Shown piece after piece: positions 23,481-47,677 of a stretch of 64,000 bases of DNA. Origin of the DNA: Mesodorylaimus sp. YZB2_4 (taxonomy: Eukaryota > Nematoda > Enoplea > Dorylaimida > Dorylaimidae); assembly GCA_030248295.1 (NCBI GenBank), contig JASANH010000997.1, positions 186,001 through 250,000 on the forward strand, in the 5' to 3' direction. A program made the position numbers and the translations under genes. The notes beneath the pieces were generated by a model. That model did not search any database, had not been told where the DNA came from, and saw nothing but the letters and a program-made list of their open reading frames with translations. Numbering within the stretch: position 1 is the stretch's first letter; every line of letters starts with the position of its first letter.

Positions 23481-25188
23481 GCGCACTACTACACGGGTGT
23501 ACAGTGTAGTACGTTAGGGTCCCAAACCCATGCCCGACCGATACGGATACCGATATGGGTCCCCGCCCGCTTGTATTATTGCATATCATGATCAATCGTC
23601 AAGACAGAATATGGTTTGGCTCTTTATAGCGAACGCGCACATAAAAAGCATACAGTAGAGTTCGCCTCATCTCTCTCGACTCGTCTTGCCTGGGTCCTTG
23701 GTTATGGGTCACAGGAAGCATGCGAACTTCGATTCGATGTCCTCATCAAACTCGTCTATAATTCATCCGTGCTAACCCCCGCCGCCAGACCATGAGCATC
23801 CTGACTAATGATGATTGCGCATACTACTAGTGGTGTGGAGTACGTACAGATTAGCATGAGGGTTATGGCACAAGTATCTTTCGGTCTTATGCAACACTTG
23901 ATTTAAGTGATAAGAATGTATTGCGACATAGGGTTTTTACGAGCACGAGATACGATGAAGGGCATGTTCCTTCATAAAGCGTCAATCAGCCACTGATTCT
24001 AATCACTCACAATCAGCATTCTTCGCTCTTTCATAGTGGTTACGCAGTCACGCTTTGTCGGCAGTCTTGTTAAACTCTACTGTATAAGATAAAAACTTAT
24101 GACCTACAAACAAGATCATTATGTTCTTAGTATTTGGTGATAAGCTTGACGATCTCGAAGTCTATGCACTCCGACTCGAAAATGGTTTCCTTGCCGCGCC
24201 CCGGAGGATGATGTGCTCGTGATGCTACCTCTATACCTGCTCATTATTCAAAGCTCGTTTCCATGGTTGATAACCTGGTCTCGCTTGGACGTTGGCTTGG
24301 CGATGCTGTTCAATATGGCCATCATAGCCTCGGTGACGCACGGTATCTTTATTTGTGTCTACTCATCTCTTTATTCCTCGAACTTTCTTTGCAAGCTCTC
24401 GTCCTAAGGGTTCCTTTTAACCGTCTTTTCGAGTACAATCTACGCAAATGTTTCATATAACTTGGGCCTAACGGGCCAACACCTTACCACCAGGAATGTA
24501 CTGTAACTAATGTTTTCGTTTAACTAGAGATCCAAAATTAGCATTGACTGGCATCAAGTAATGCTAGAACATGGGTAGATATTGATATTTGCTCAGATAC
24601 CTTTGCTTGGAAGACGAGGGAAGGTCGTGTTCAAGCAAGAAGTTCCTTCTACGTACGCGCACAGACATAGGTCATAATTTGAAAGCTTTCTGTTCTTTTT
24701 TTAAAAAACACGGTTCCCCTTCGATCTCATGTTTGTTGACCATTTTTTGATTGTGATCGTTCGTTTATATGCATTCCCTTACATGGCATGGCTGTCTTTA
24801 TGAGAGCAGTAGGTGAATGGCTATGCCGTCTGGCATCTTCGACGGCTCACTGCGTAAAGCTCGACAGCCGCTTTCACTCGCTGCGACAGCACTCCTAGTA
24901 CGATTGCCAACACCTCGTGTATTAGTCGCTACGTATTTGGATACTAAACTTGCGGCTGCTCACTTTTCAATAGAATGAAAAATTTTGTCCTTGTCGGGTG
25001 ATATAAAACAGTCAACTTCTGTCCATCAGGTATCACAGCCAACGAGAGAACTAGTTTCTTGTACGAACGGTACCAGGGAGTCTAGTTATTACGCCAACTT
25101 CATTGTCGCATTCTGGGCGGTTAGGTGGAGTTTGCTCTGGCGCTTCGTGAACTCGATTTCTGTAAAATTCCGTTCTTTGTAGAGGAAA
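21959..25188. other. Long intergenic region with a CA microsatellite
   Basis: About 3.2 kb. No exon could be linked to a known family. A frame near 24213-24460 is hydrophobic but lacks start and splice context. Confidence 0.55.
23432..23478 (+). repeat. (CA)n microsatellite
   Basis: About 23 CA units with one CG interruption. The His/Thr and Val/Cys frames reading through it are artefacts of the repeat. Confidence 0.97.
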
Positions 25189-28100
25189 ATGAAGCTTGCA
25201 TTACCAGTCGAGAATTGGGCCCGATCTGATACGTGCATATGGCTGGCCAGTGATGAAGGAAAGATCCAAATTTGGCCGTGTAGAAAATCGAAACTTAAAG
25301 TAATTGTATCGTGGGTGCTTACTGTGCTTACTGTGGGCTTCTTACGATTGCTTTTCTATTGGAAACCCTTATGGCACGCGTTGGCAATATGCGACAAATG
25401 CGAACCAGAAAATGCTGAACAGATGCTAGTTAAGTAAGTTGTCTCAGACAAATTGTGATTCATTTCCGCTGCAGTTCCGGAAAGCTTTAGGTCTGAAAAT
25501 GAACATGATTTACGACTGATTAGAACAGCTGTATGGCCAGACGGATTGACCCTGTTCTGTCCGGGTGGTGCTACAATGGAAGTTCCATCATGTCGATATT
25601 TTTCTTATAAAAAAGTTACTTTCCTCTGGCATCCATTAGTCAAAATGTTCCATAAGATATTCGGATTCGACTGCGATGTACCACTGACCTTATTAGGATC
25701 ACAAAAAGGCCTTACATCAAGCGAAGCTAACAAAAGATTAGCCATATTTGGATCGAATGAAATTGCTGTCGATTTGAAACCAATTATCGTTTTATTATTT
25801 CGTGAGGTGAGTGGCGTGCTGGTGAGGAAGTAGTTAGGAAGTAGCAAAGATCGCAAGGGACCAGTATAAACAGCGGGTACCAGATGTGCTGAAAAAACCG
25901 CAACACTGTAAAGTTGGTCAATTGCCAATTCAGAACTATCAGGAAGAACGAGGGTGGTACCAAGCCCCATAGCACGAACTCCCGGTTCACTTCCTGTCCC
26001 TATTTCCTGTATCTTATTGTGAGACATAGAACACACACCTTTCACTGATCGTGAGCCAGTCATATGGTATCATGTGGAATTTATAAAGCAGCCCTCTCCG
26101 CAGTCACTTCAAAAATGCGTGTTCTGAAGACCTGCTGTAACGGACTCTCGGAGTAGCGCATTTGCGTCAGATCGGAGTAGCGCATTTGTGCTTCTGTGTG
26201 GTAGCTTTTCACCAGCCATTAGAGTAATCTTGACAGTGCAGTCGTATTTACATAGCTGTCTCCTAGTGAACAGTGTTGGCGAAGTTGCCAAGTTTACGCT
26301 CCAAGGATGTCTTGTAGTACGAGTCCTAGAAAATCCATCGGGCATAGTTCAAATAGTGATCTAGTTCTCAAGGCGGTCTGATTGCTTTTCTCTTCTCTAC
26401 TACCACGGCACTTGGGTGACGCTGATTAGGCTTTCGTGACATGTTTAGATCGTCAGAATAGAATGCGTCTTTTCCGTTCAACCCAAAGGGAGTACTGCAA
26501 GGTCGGGGTGAGAATTCGATTTGACTAATTGCTCAATGGCGTTTACTCTAGGCAAGTAAAAATCGAAACTTAGCGTTTCGAACGTGAAGAGGGACCATAT
26601 GACTACCTGGTTGCGTGGCAAAATGACATTTTTTGTGGCCTTCATTACACACTCCCAGGCACTAAAGCAGATTCCGAGCGGAACTGGTGCAATGCGAAAT
26701 TAAATGCAGGCATGCATAAAATTCATGAAAGCACTTGTCAGGAACAGAGCAAACAACTCATGCACATTTTATTTTTGCTTTCATACTGTACATTTCAGGT
26801 TTTCAGCCCGTTCTATTTGTTTCAAGTCTTCAGTGTGGCCGTATGGTACAGCGAAGGCTATTTGTACTACGCTACCATTATCATTGTAGTGTCAGTCATA
26901 TCAGTCACAGTGACAGTATGGCAGACACGGCGGAATCAACGAAAACTAAGGAACATGATGTACTCAATTGGCATTGCCACAGTCTGGAGAGATGGTGAGT
27001 GGAAAAAGAAATCGACCAGCATCTTAGTCCCTGGCGATGTAATCTATTTGCCCGATATGGGAGAAATGCATTGCGATGCGGTGCTGTTACGTGGTTCGGC
27101 CATAGTTAACGAAGCTATGCTGACTGGCGAAAGTGTGCCCATGACCAAAACACCAGTCAGGCCCGAAACTGCCCAGCCTGATGAACGATACGATAGTAAG
27201 GAGCACGCTAAACATACTCTGTTCTGCGGAACAAAGATTTTACAAACCAAACATGCACCAGGAGAACCGGTTACGGTAAGCATTCGACTGCTCATCATCA
27301 GCCTGATTAGTGTAAAACGTTATTTATCTTTGCGCCGTAGGCAGTTGTCATTCGCACGGGATTCAGTACAACTAAAGGACGATTGGTTCGTACGATCATG
27401 TACCCGAAGCCGATCGAATTCGAATTCACGCGTGATCTCTTCCGATTCATCGGTGTTTTCTTTCTGATAGCAATCATAGGGTTTATTTACACTGTCATAT
27501 TGATGGTGCAAAGGCAGAACAGTTTCCACAAGATCGCTACTAGGTCACTCGATATAATTACCATTGTCGTGCCACCAGCGCTCCCAGCAGCGATCACCAT
27601 CGGCATCATAGTTGCTCAACGAAGACTGAAGAAAGCTATGATTTATTGCACATCGCCCAGCGCGATCAACACAGCAGGTGGAATAAATGTAGCTTGTTTC
27701 GACAAAACTGGCACACTGACCGAAGAGGGACTGGACCTGTTTGGTGTCATACCTGCCAGTGGGTAAGTTGGAATTGTGGGATGGGGGTTTTTTATACAGT
27801 TGGTGCGACATTAGACCGACTGTACGTGACTTTTTCAGAATCCAAGCTGAAAAATCAGCCGTGGACGTATCTGACTTGCCTCCTGACAGCGAGCTGATCA
27901 GCGTAATGGCAACTTGTCATTCGCTGACTCAACTGAACAAGCACCTCGCGGGCGATCCAATGGACATGATACTTTTCCAAAAAACTGGTTGGAAATTGGA
28001 GGAAAAAGGTCAGGAAAGAATAAGCACAATACCCAGTGATTGTGGCTACGACGGCCCAGCTTCACTATCACCGCCAGTCGAGGATTTTGAAGCGAACGAA

Positions 28101-30480
28101 AACGGTCTCATGGTCGTTCGCTCACCCGATCACAAAACTCGCATCCAAATATTGCGTGAATTCACATTCACCTCGTCGTTGAGACGGATGTCAGTTTTTG
28201 TGCATTCACATTGCAGCGACTCTGCTTCTCGATCGGGATTGTTCCTCTTTTGCAAAGGAGCACCAGAAACGATTTCGGCTTTGTGCTCCGCCGACTCAGT
28301 GCCCGCCCAGTTCACCCAAGTTCTGCACTCTTACGCCAAATGCGGATATCGCGTCATAGCCTTAGCTTATAAACGATTCGATTCCGACGAGAGCAATGCG
28401 GAACACTATTTGAAAATGCCTCGTGCGGATTTGGAGAATGATATGACATTTTTAGGATTCGTCGTCTTTGAAAACAGATTGAAAGAACAGACCATTCCCA
28501 ATATCAGCATCCTGAAGGCTGCTAGGATGAGGACTGTGATGGTCACCGGCGATAACATGCTTACGGCTGTCTCAGTGGCTAAAGAATGCGGACTGCTGGA
28601 TGATCGAAGACTGATTTACACCATCGAGGCCGAACTGATCAATGAACAGCCCAAGATAACCTTGCATGCCGAATCAGCTGATCCGGTTAGACTCGTCTCA
28701 AGCGGTAGACTAAAGGCAGAAGAGAGGAAACATGTGATGATCGACGTAGATGCCAATGACGCTGGTAAAAGGAAGAAGAGGAAGTCCATAAGCGAGGATC
28801 ACTTGTCGACTGGATTCGAAGCCAATTATCAGCTTGCCATTTCAGGTAACTTGAAAAACAGTTGGGACAGCAGGTATGCCAGCTAAGGGTCGCTTTATTC
28901 CAGACGGGCTTCCTGCGGGGTTGGTCGAGGAGGGTGCCCACCTGTACAGTCGTCCGGTAACCGCGTTAAAGTAAAAATCGATCCCAGAGTGCCTGCTGTG
29001 GTCCCTAACGGCTCACCAATAAACCTGTACTGGTGGCTGTATAATTGGTGTCACTCACTATCAAGACTCTGCTGTTCTCTTCTAACTGTCTGATGGCATT
29101 ACTTTCAGGTTCATCCTACGCTATTATCACTTCTAAGGCACCTCACCTCCTTCCCAAATTGACAGCCGTTTGCGACGTTTATGCACGCATGGCCCCAGAG
29201 CAGAAGATCCAGCTGGTGACCAACTTACAAGAGATCGGCTACATTGTGTCCATGTGCGGAGATGGAGCAAACGATTGTGGCGCCTTGAAGGTCAGTATTC
29301 CAATAGAGTTCTCTGTGTTGAGAGAAGGTGCCGTCCACGACTTGACTTCCACATTGCAACAAATGTCAACCACATCTGGCTTGTGGAACAGCTTGGGGAA
29401 CCATATCAACGTAGTTTTGTGCCCTGCGCAGAGACCTCAAAGAGTATGGGACAGTTCTGCCAAGAAGAGGTTTCCCTGCTCGTAAATGCGATCCTTCTTT
29501 CCTCCCCTGATTCATGGAATGACTCATTTCAGGCTGCTCACGTCGGCTGCAGTTTGTCCGAAGCCGAAGCCTCGATCGCAAGCCCATTCACGTCGAAGGT
29601 GCCCGATATTAGTTGCATTCCAAAGCTCATCCGCGAGGGTCGAGCCTCCCTGGTCACCACGTTCGGCGTTGTGAAGTATATGTGCGTGTACAGCTTGACG
29701 CAGTTTCTCGCCGTGGTTATCCTATATTGGATCGGATCCAATTTGGGCGACATTCAGTTCTTATACAGCGATCTGTTCCTGACCACCACGTACGCGGTGT
29801 TCTTTGGGTACACCAACCCGTCGACCTTCCTTTCACCCATCCCACCACCAACTCATATTCTCACAGTTACGTCCGTCACCTCAATCATGGCTCAAATGGC
29901 CTGGGTTTTGGCCTTTCAAGTATTCGCTTTCGAATTTGTCAAAATTCAACCTTGGTTCGTCCCATTTGTCTTTCCCAACGATGAAAACAACTATGTGTCA
30001 TATCAGACAACTTGCGTCTTCTTTGCGGCCTCCTTTCAACAAATCGTCCTGTGCATCGTCTACTCAAAGTCATTTCCGTACAGGGCATCCATACTTAGTA
30101 ACTACTTATTGACAGCCTCAATCATATTGACCACTGCGGCCACCATAGCTCTATTAATAGCACCTGGAGCCGCCTTGACTGACATCATGAACCTGAAACT
30201 GCCCCCTGAAATGAAATATAGGGGGCTCATGATCCTTCTAGCTATACTTCACTTCTTTTTGGGCGTTGGAACAGAGAATATTGTCGAGTACCTGATGCCC
30301 GTGATCGAACCACACTTGCCTTTCCGACGGAAGAAGGCAAAATATGAGGAAACTTTGTCCTCAGATGTAGCCCGCAGTCCGAACTGGCTTCAGGCAAAAG
30401 TTATCCATGACGTACAGGCTCATGATGCCAACAGAGCAGCGTATGGAAACCAGGCCTTCTACGCTACTGATGAACTCTAG
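25189..30480 (+). CDS. P5B-type ATPase (ATP13A2/ATP13A3 family)
   Basis: Endolysosomal P-type ATPase; P5B members export polyamines from lysosomes. Seven exons: 25189-25433, 25491-25806, 26799-27275, 27341-27762, 27839-28845, 29109-29290, 29533-30480; 1198 residues in frame (human ATP13A2 1180). The N-terminal membrane hairpin ends in [11 protein letters not shown], shared with ATP13A2. The actuator TGES lies at about 296-299, the P5B signature PPALPAA in M4 at about 425, the phosphorylated Asp in DKTGT at about 467, MVTGDN in the P domain, and the hinge GDGANDC at about 874. Six C-terminal membrane helices follow. PPALPAA rather than PPELP excludes P5A. A Lys/Arg insert (GKRKKRKS) precedes the hinge region. 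C. elegans relatives are catp-5, -6 and -7. Intron 2 is nearly 1 kb. The start ATG is the first in frame and could be preceded by another exon. Confidence 0.95.
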
Positions 30481-33236
30481 TGTCCGACGAGGCCAAGAGC
30501 GCAAGCCACTGGGCTGTGGCCTTCAACGACGACTGTGATGTAGGTACCCCAGTGGATTAGGTAATACTATTTGGATGGACTTGTACCGCTGATATAACCA
30601 TGGGCTTTTCTGGATTCGCTGCACTTTGGATAAAAGAAGAGTTCGCACTGGTGCCGTCTGACTGAGTAAATCACTTGATCATTAGGATAACCATGATCGA
30701 TAGGCAAGCTAACCCACATAACAGCAAATGCCGAGACATGTCAAACACCCCTTTTATTAACTGACTGAGCGAACAGTGACAATATGATTCATACACGACA
30801 CTAAAAAAACAGCCCCTTGGTTTTTATTTCCTCACATTCCCGCAAATCCACTCGATTATAGACACCGTATAAGCAGCGTCGACGAAGGATTTACGAGCAG
30901 CTTGATGAAGACGATCTGTTGTCATTCGCATTTTTCTCACTCGTTCATGTTCATGCTTTACCCCATCACTGCAATAACGTAAGCGCAGGTCCTGTGCATC
31001 GTCTACTCAAAGTCATTCATACAGGACATCCGTGCTGAGTAACTTACTTACTGACAGCCTCAATCACATTGACCACCGCGGCCACCAGAACTCTATTAAC
31101 TAATAGCACTTGGCTGAAGCCTCCTTGACTGACATCATGAACCTGAAACTGCCCCCTGAAATAAAGTACATGGAAGTTTGAATTTGGCGCACTTAAGTGA
31201 AGGGACACATAAAACACAACATGCCGGCCGAGAGGCAAGCACTTCAACGGATTGAATTTTGGATATTGGATTAGCCTTTATATTCGAAAAAGGCATTCTT
31301 GCCAGACTTCTCATCAGCCGAAGACTTCTCGAAAAAAAGAATTTGTTTATCTTTCTCCACGACTTCTGAAAAGCCCGCATATTGCCGCAGGGCGCACCCG
31401 GCGGGGATGTGGATCATCTGTATTTCTGTCTAAGTAGTACTCCTTCAACGCCATGGAAGTCCAAAAGGACTTTCTCCGAATCATTTTGGACGCTGAATCC
31501 CGTACAGAGATGACATCTCGTATCCCCAACATGGGCAGGAGGTGTGACGCCCTATGATACGACTGGGGACGCATTACTGGAGGGAGTGGCTGGTGGAGCT
31601 TTTGCACAACGCCAAAAATTTAGTCAATGTCTGAAACATCACCCTGGCGGTTGACGCTCCCAGCTGACAACTCCGTGCAGAGTGTCGATTGCTAGTCGAA
31701 CCTCTAAGCGTTTCTTGCACTTATATATGTTTTGCTGCGATGTAATTCACCAGAAAAATTGGACGTGGAAACCTCTCCCACTTGAGGCAAAAGAGCCTGA
31801 GTACATGTATGTTGTGTCTGTTGCCAGCCTGCCTACGAGCGGCTGAGGGCATTTTGTAGGGCTTTTACGTATGGCCTAGCTTTCTTTAGCTAGCTGATTC
31901 ATGCACCCGTTGCCGGCCTCTGCACAGCTTTCCTTTGTTTGGCATTGCTTCCCTTTTCATTTATGGGATTTGCCTGCTCGCTTTTCTGTCTTCACTCGCT
32001 ATAGCACTAAGCATGAGGGACCATAACAAACTAGCTAGAAAGCACTTATTTTATGATCATGCTTTTCATTGCAGGCTGGGGTTTTTTAGTTTTGGGGAAA
32101 TATATTTTCACTTTCGAGCTTGGTCTTGATTATATGTTGTACAAGCCACGTTACAACAATGTATTTCACGCAAGAGGGCAAATGACTAGAGGTCAAAAAT
32201 TGGCATCGTGTTGCCAGATTAGTCATGGCAGAACTTGGCGGGGACTTTGAACCAGGCTGCGCATATGTTTTCTAATGACGCCCTGGTGTCTGCGAAGGAG
32301 TGCCATATTCAAGATGTCGGAGATATGCAGATTTGAATACATTTTGGGTCCTCTCCTTTGAAGAATCTGCCCGGACCTGCCTGGGGGAAGAGTGGATGGC
32401 CATCATTTATGCGACAGCCGAAAGGGGAATCTGTGCCTGCACCAGCACTTTGCACAGCCGCGTAGTCAAGCCGCCCATCGAACGTTTCATCGTGGGTTTG
32501 TATGTACTTTTAGATTGCATCTTAAAATTAACAATTTCGGGGCTTATTTCCAAGACTTTCACTTTTTTGTGCAAAATAAGGACGGCCGTAGCAGTGGCAA
32601 GACCCCTCTGTTTGATCAGCTCAATGATGAGTATGCTTTATGAAACGATGTGCCAGGAACTCACGATCGACTCAAGTGAATGTAAAGCCTTTACCAGCGC
32701 AAAAGCGTTGGAATATAGCTTAGGGGGATGTTAGCGCACAGTTTCTGCTTCAGATGTTGCGCTATGGCTGACACTCTCTTTGCATGCTGTTCTGCCTCTG
32801 AAATTTGCTTTCGAAGCACTTGATCACAGCCACTTATCGAAGGTATATTCCAGCCATGGTGTACCTGGCAGGCGCAGGAGAATGCGACCGACCAAAGTCG
32901 ATCGGACAAAAACCATACCATAACCTGCCATAGCACACCAGCCATAACCCACTGGGCAGTGAGGCCACATTAGCTTCCCCTTTTTATAAGTAAAGCATTT
33001 GTTGAAAATTCATTCTCCTTACACAAGAGTGCCAGTGTTCCGTGTGTGTTTCAGTTTTGAGGTGCTTGGACTTCGGTACGTAGTGCCCTTCATCTGACAG
33101 TGGGGAGTTGCATGTAAAGTGCAACGATACTCGTGCTGTAGAAGTTGTTAGACCTACAGTACAGATGCAAGCCATTATTTGGCTCGACGATGCACGCTAC
33201 GAATAGGACCGACCAACTTGCCTTCAACGTAATTCA
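30481..33236. other. Intergenic, with a decayed ATP13A fragment
   Basis: About 2.75 kb. Apart from the exon-derived fragment at 30989-31172 I see no supported gene. A hydrophobic frame at 31935-32129 lacks splice or family support. Confidence 0.55.
30989..31172 (+). pseudogene. Decayed duplicate of part of the ATP13A last exon
   Basis: This stretch closely matches 30047-30221 in exon 7: both contain CCTGTGCATCGTCTACTCAA near the start and TGACATCATGAACCTGAAAC near the end, with substitutions and small indels between (for example an extra CTAA in the middle). Similarity stops abruptly on both sides. The indels break the frame, so it is a non-functional partial duplication about 0.5 kb beyond the gene's stop codon. 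Confidence 0.9.
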
Positions 33237-33548
33237 CTAAATCACTTCAGGCATGATTAAATCCTCAAAGTAACGTGTGGCTCGTTTTCCAAAGCGTATC
33301 GGCTCTCTGTGATCGGATGTTGTGAACCCGAATCGATGCACCTTTCTCGCACCGCCGCCAGCTGTCGGTTTCCGCATTGGCTCGAGCACGTATGTCCGGC
33401 GCTGTCTGCTGGTCGGACTCAGTACGATGGCCCAAGGTCGAGCACGAACATTATCTTCAATGACCAGACGATCTTGCGCACGAGTGGGTGACAGTGATAG
33501 GGAGAAGATAAGGAGAAGGATTAGAAGATACCTTACTGCGAGCAACAT
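33237..33548 (-). CDS. flp-2: FMRFamide-like neuropeptide precursor, FLP-2-like
   Basis: Single exon, 103 residues. Residues 1-24 are a signal peptide (LLILLLIFSLSLSPTRA). After spacer sequence with basic sites (RQRR, MRK, ARK) comes SDHREPIRFGKR: EPIRF, an amidation Gly, and a KR cleavage site. C. elegans flp-2 encodes SPREPIRFG and LRGEPIRFG, so the C-terminal peptide is an FLP-2 type. Likely products are an extended peptide from VHRFGF to EPIRF-amide, or a shorter EPIRF-amide. An acidic tail follows KR. Only one copy is encoded, against two in C. elegans. Whether the internal VHRFG is processed is unclear. The short ORF alone would be weak; the signal peptide plus exact EPIRFGKR makes it credible. 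Confidence 0.8.
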   Translation of the reverse strand: MLLAVRYLLILLLIFSLSLSPTRAQDRLVIEDNVRARPWAIVLSPTSRQRRTYVLEPMRKPTAGGGARKVHRFGFTTSDHREPIRFGKRATRYFEDLIMPEVI

Positions 33549-34970
33549 GATTTGGACACTGCCCGTAGCTAAATATGCTGCGGGGCCTTCTCGAGTCCGC
33601 GTAAGGTTTGATGGATGGGCTAGTTAAAAAGTAATGGACTAACGATAAGTTTGAGCGTGGGCGCCTATTAACGCCCGGATTGGCCTATGACTAGCAAATA
33701 AACCAGCAGAGATCTTGAAATCGAGCCCACAAATTGAAGACGACAGCGCTTATGTTTTTATGGATGTACAAGAACTCGAGTCCTTCCTCCCTTCCTTTCC
33801 ATAAGGAGCCACGAAACTGACTCGCCGTTCGAGAGTGTAGGTTGACTGAAAGAGCGCGTGCAAAGGGGACGCTTCTTATATGGCACACCAACAGTATTGA
33901 CATTCCGCACAAAAACAATTGCGCATCACAAAAAAACGCGTCTGGCAGTGGATGAAAGGAGTTAGCTTGGAATGGGCGTTTGATCTTGACTGCCTGTCGT
34001 GTCATGATGCCTTCTATCAATCGTTGTTGGGAAGCTAACGTTGCGCAGTAGTCCTGCTTTATGAAAGAATCACGAATCTAGTTTTTTTACCTGGGTTTTT
34101 CTACTCTCTGACGGGGCAATGAGAGAAATGGTTCCCCCTCAGAAACTGAACAGTTGTTCAGTTGACTCTGCGTGTACCTTCTAAACGCTATACTGACAGA
34201 CCTCGCCGACACCTTCGGCTGACAGTGAGTATTGGAAACGTCCTTGTCGTGGTATCCGAAGAGGGTGGGGTTACTTCGCCGGGAACTACCTTATTTTTGC
34301 TTATGCCATCGAATGCGTTCAACCGGATTTGTAGTGTGTAAAACATACAGTGCGTTCCATAAGTAAAGGCCCGTATCGACAATGTGCAAACTCTTGGAGC
34401 TCTCAGTTTGATGATTGTGGAAATCAAAGCACATGACCTCAGAAAGAGTCCTATCCTCGCGTATTCATTTGCAGTGATTTTCTCCGCACAAAACGAACAG
34501 TATTCTTCGAATTCTTACCAGATTACGTCATAGATGGAACTTTTGAGAACGAAGTAAAAAAGGTTGAACCCTCATCCTTCAATGCCAGGTATATAATGCT
34601 GATCGATGTCACGGGGAGAAATTCAGCTAAGACAAGCTAAGAAGAGTAATGATTGTGAAAAGTTTTAATTATTCATACAGAAAAAAGTCAAAGCACTGCC
34701 GTAGGAGAAAATGCTCTTGGCATGTTTTTCAGCTTTGCGCCAAATTGTTTTTGAAATTAGCGCATTTTTAACTGCTTACATCAAAAAGAACGGGTTATCA
34801 AAACGTGCATGTGTGTCCAACGGGCTACTGTGCACGTGTCGTTGAACTTCGTCATACCCGAATTTGGTTTGATTCTGTGGGATTCAAATCAGTCTCGTCT
34901 GATTTGTAGTGATTGACGAATATTTAGTTTTAAGAATTACACCATCAGAATTTTGAAAACTCAAGTCACC
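33549..34970. other. Intergenic between flp-2-like gene and Scm-like gene
   Basis: About 1.4 kb upstream of both divergent genes; it must hold both promoters. No core element or exon recognised. Confidence 0.55.
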
Positions 34971-39208
<4,238 letters not shown>

Positions 39209-40221
39209 CGGTAGCTATCCGTGTATTATAATACAAAGGTTAAATCGGGTTGATGAGTTACTGTAAGTTCGAACTTAAAAAAATTTTGTGAGTTAGTACG
39301 CTTATGACTTTTTAAATTCAAAGGGCTCATTAAATATTAATTAAACCAGCAATCTCTTTTTTTCTTGTTTCTCCGTTCAGTTTTCGGTGAATGTGCATTA
39401 TTCGAGGTTGTTCATTTGTTTGTTTAATGGATATGCTCAACTTCATAATTTGCTGAGTTAAATAATTATTTCGATACTAATCGTAGTTTGAGGGCTGAAG
39501 ATTGTTAAGGGAGGTAGAGGGCATGGAAGGAGGTGGTGGCCTTGTTAGGAGATCTATGCCATGTTGCTAGAAACCAAGGATATAATTCCCATAGTTATTT
39601 AGATTATGCAGACTAAGAACAGAGACCGATCGATGAGAAGCATAGCATGGTTGCCTCGTTCCACGCGAAACTCATCTCTACGCCAACCAATTCCTATCCT
39701 AACAACAAATAAATATGAACGTGACAGAAAAGAGAACAGCACGTTTCCATTCCCGTAACGATGCTGAATATACAGCGTTCAAAACACAGCATTGCTAAAC
39801 GAGCTGACGTAGGCAGCATACCAGACCCATACCGGGAGCAAATCCCATCTTACCTTACGCAGCACAAACACACACGGACGTTGAAATATAAAAAAAGTTA
39901 TGCATTCTCCTGTATACACGATTCAAACTTGGGCATAGAAAAGTAGATATTCTCAAGAGTGTTATGAGTTACAGTAAACAATAGTAGAAATCGGATACTG
40001 CTTTTAAAAAATCCTAGATTACTGTAAGACCCATATTTGGACATCAGGAATACGAAGACCTATGTAGACAATGAATACGCACTCTGATCATAAAAAAGGT
40101 TCAACTTATACGCAGGCTATACTGTACGTGCACGTCGATAGCCTTACATAAAACGTCTTCTAAGCACGACGGCGCACGTCAAACAGGAACAGAGAAATGA
40201 TACAACAGCTTACGGATTAGG
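39209..40221. other. Convergent intergenic region, nothing recognised
   Basis: About 1 kb between the 3' ends of the Scm-like gene (+) and the PKA gene (-). Short frames only. Confidence 0.6.
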
Positions 40222-46759
<6,538 letters not shown>

Positions 46760-47677
46760 GGCGCACAGTTTGACTAGAATCCCGTAAAATGAACGAGTGA
46801 TAAGAGATCAAATGCAACGTACATCAATGCCTAATAGAACATCTGGGGCAGGCTTCGGCCGAGCATTATCCCAATGTGTTGAGTCGTGCGCATTGCATAT
46901 GTTGTAGAGCACAAGCATCGATCAACCACATTCTCCACCAGCCCCCGAATGTGCCCAGTGAAGGCCAAGCTAAATGGGCTTTCAAAGAAAACCAACTGTC
47001 AATTAGAACGCAGGAAGTTGAAGGAATTGATCAGCTGGATAGACAGATTAGGATCGAATTACGCACCGTTCTGTCCGCGTCGAGGTCAAATAAGGCGGCT
47101 AACTGGGAGGAGTGAAAACTAAAGAATATCTAGTATCTGATTAATGTGGGTCGATTTGCCAAATTTGGGTCTTGTATGTTCTGGAAATGCTGACGGGAAC
47201 GACATGGGCGAAGCGAGATTACGGACAGGACGGCAATGATAGACTAGTGCGAGCTGAAAGTGACGCGGAAGAGACAAGGGCTTTCGGGAGGCAAGACGAA
47301 AAATGACAGCAGGGCGTAATCGTCACGTTAGTTTGGTAGGCAGACGATCGGTGGGCGGCACTCGACTGAGTGAAGTGATCAGTCTCGCAACACTCTTTGC
47401 CCACTCCATAGTGGATAGTCTGCAACGGCCGTTACTAAGTGTACAGCCCCGCAGGAATGGGATGAACGAAATTGCTAAGCCGAGCTCCCTATCCAACACA
47501 ATGCTGGTCGGCTGCTCTTCATTTCCAACTCATCCTACAAGCCCATTCCCTCGGTTGCTTGGTTCGCTCCATGCAGCACGATCGGCCCAGCTAGCACGAC
47601 CACTTTTTTAATCGAAACGACCAACTCACTCGTTGCACGAATGGAGCGTCCAAAGAGAACTGGTCAAGCAGGAAGGA

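Noticed and set aside
23253-23595. His/Thr and Val/Cys repeat proteins on both strands
   Set aside because: They are translations of the (CA)n microsatellite.
25434-25490. Acceptor at CCGCTGCAG for ATP13A exon 2
   Set aside because: It gives the wrong phase and forces a frame break; the next acceptor AAGCTTTAG (exon from 25491) joins in frame as LVK-SENEHDL.
46886-47122. Overlapping Lys/Arg-rich + strand frames
   Set aside because: Two frames open over the same DNA with no similarity; likely chance.
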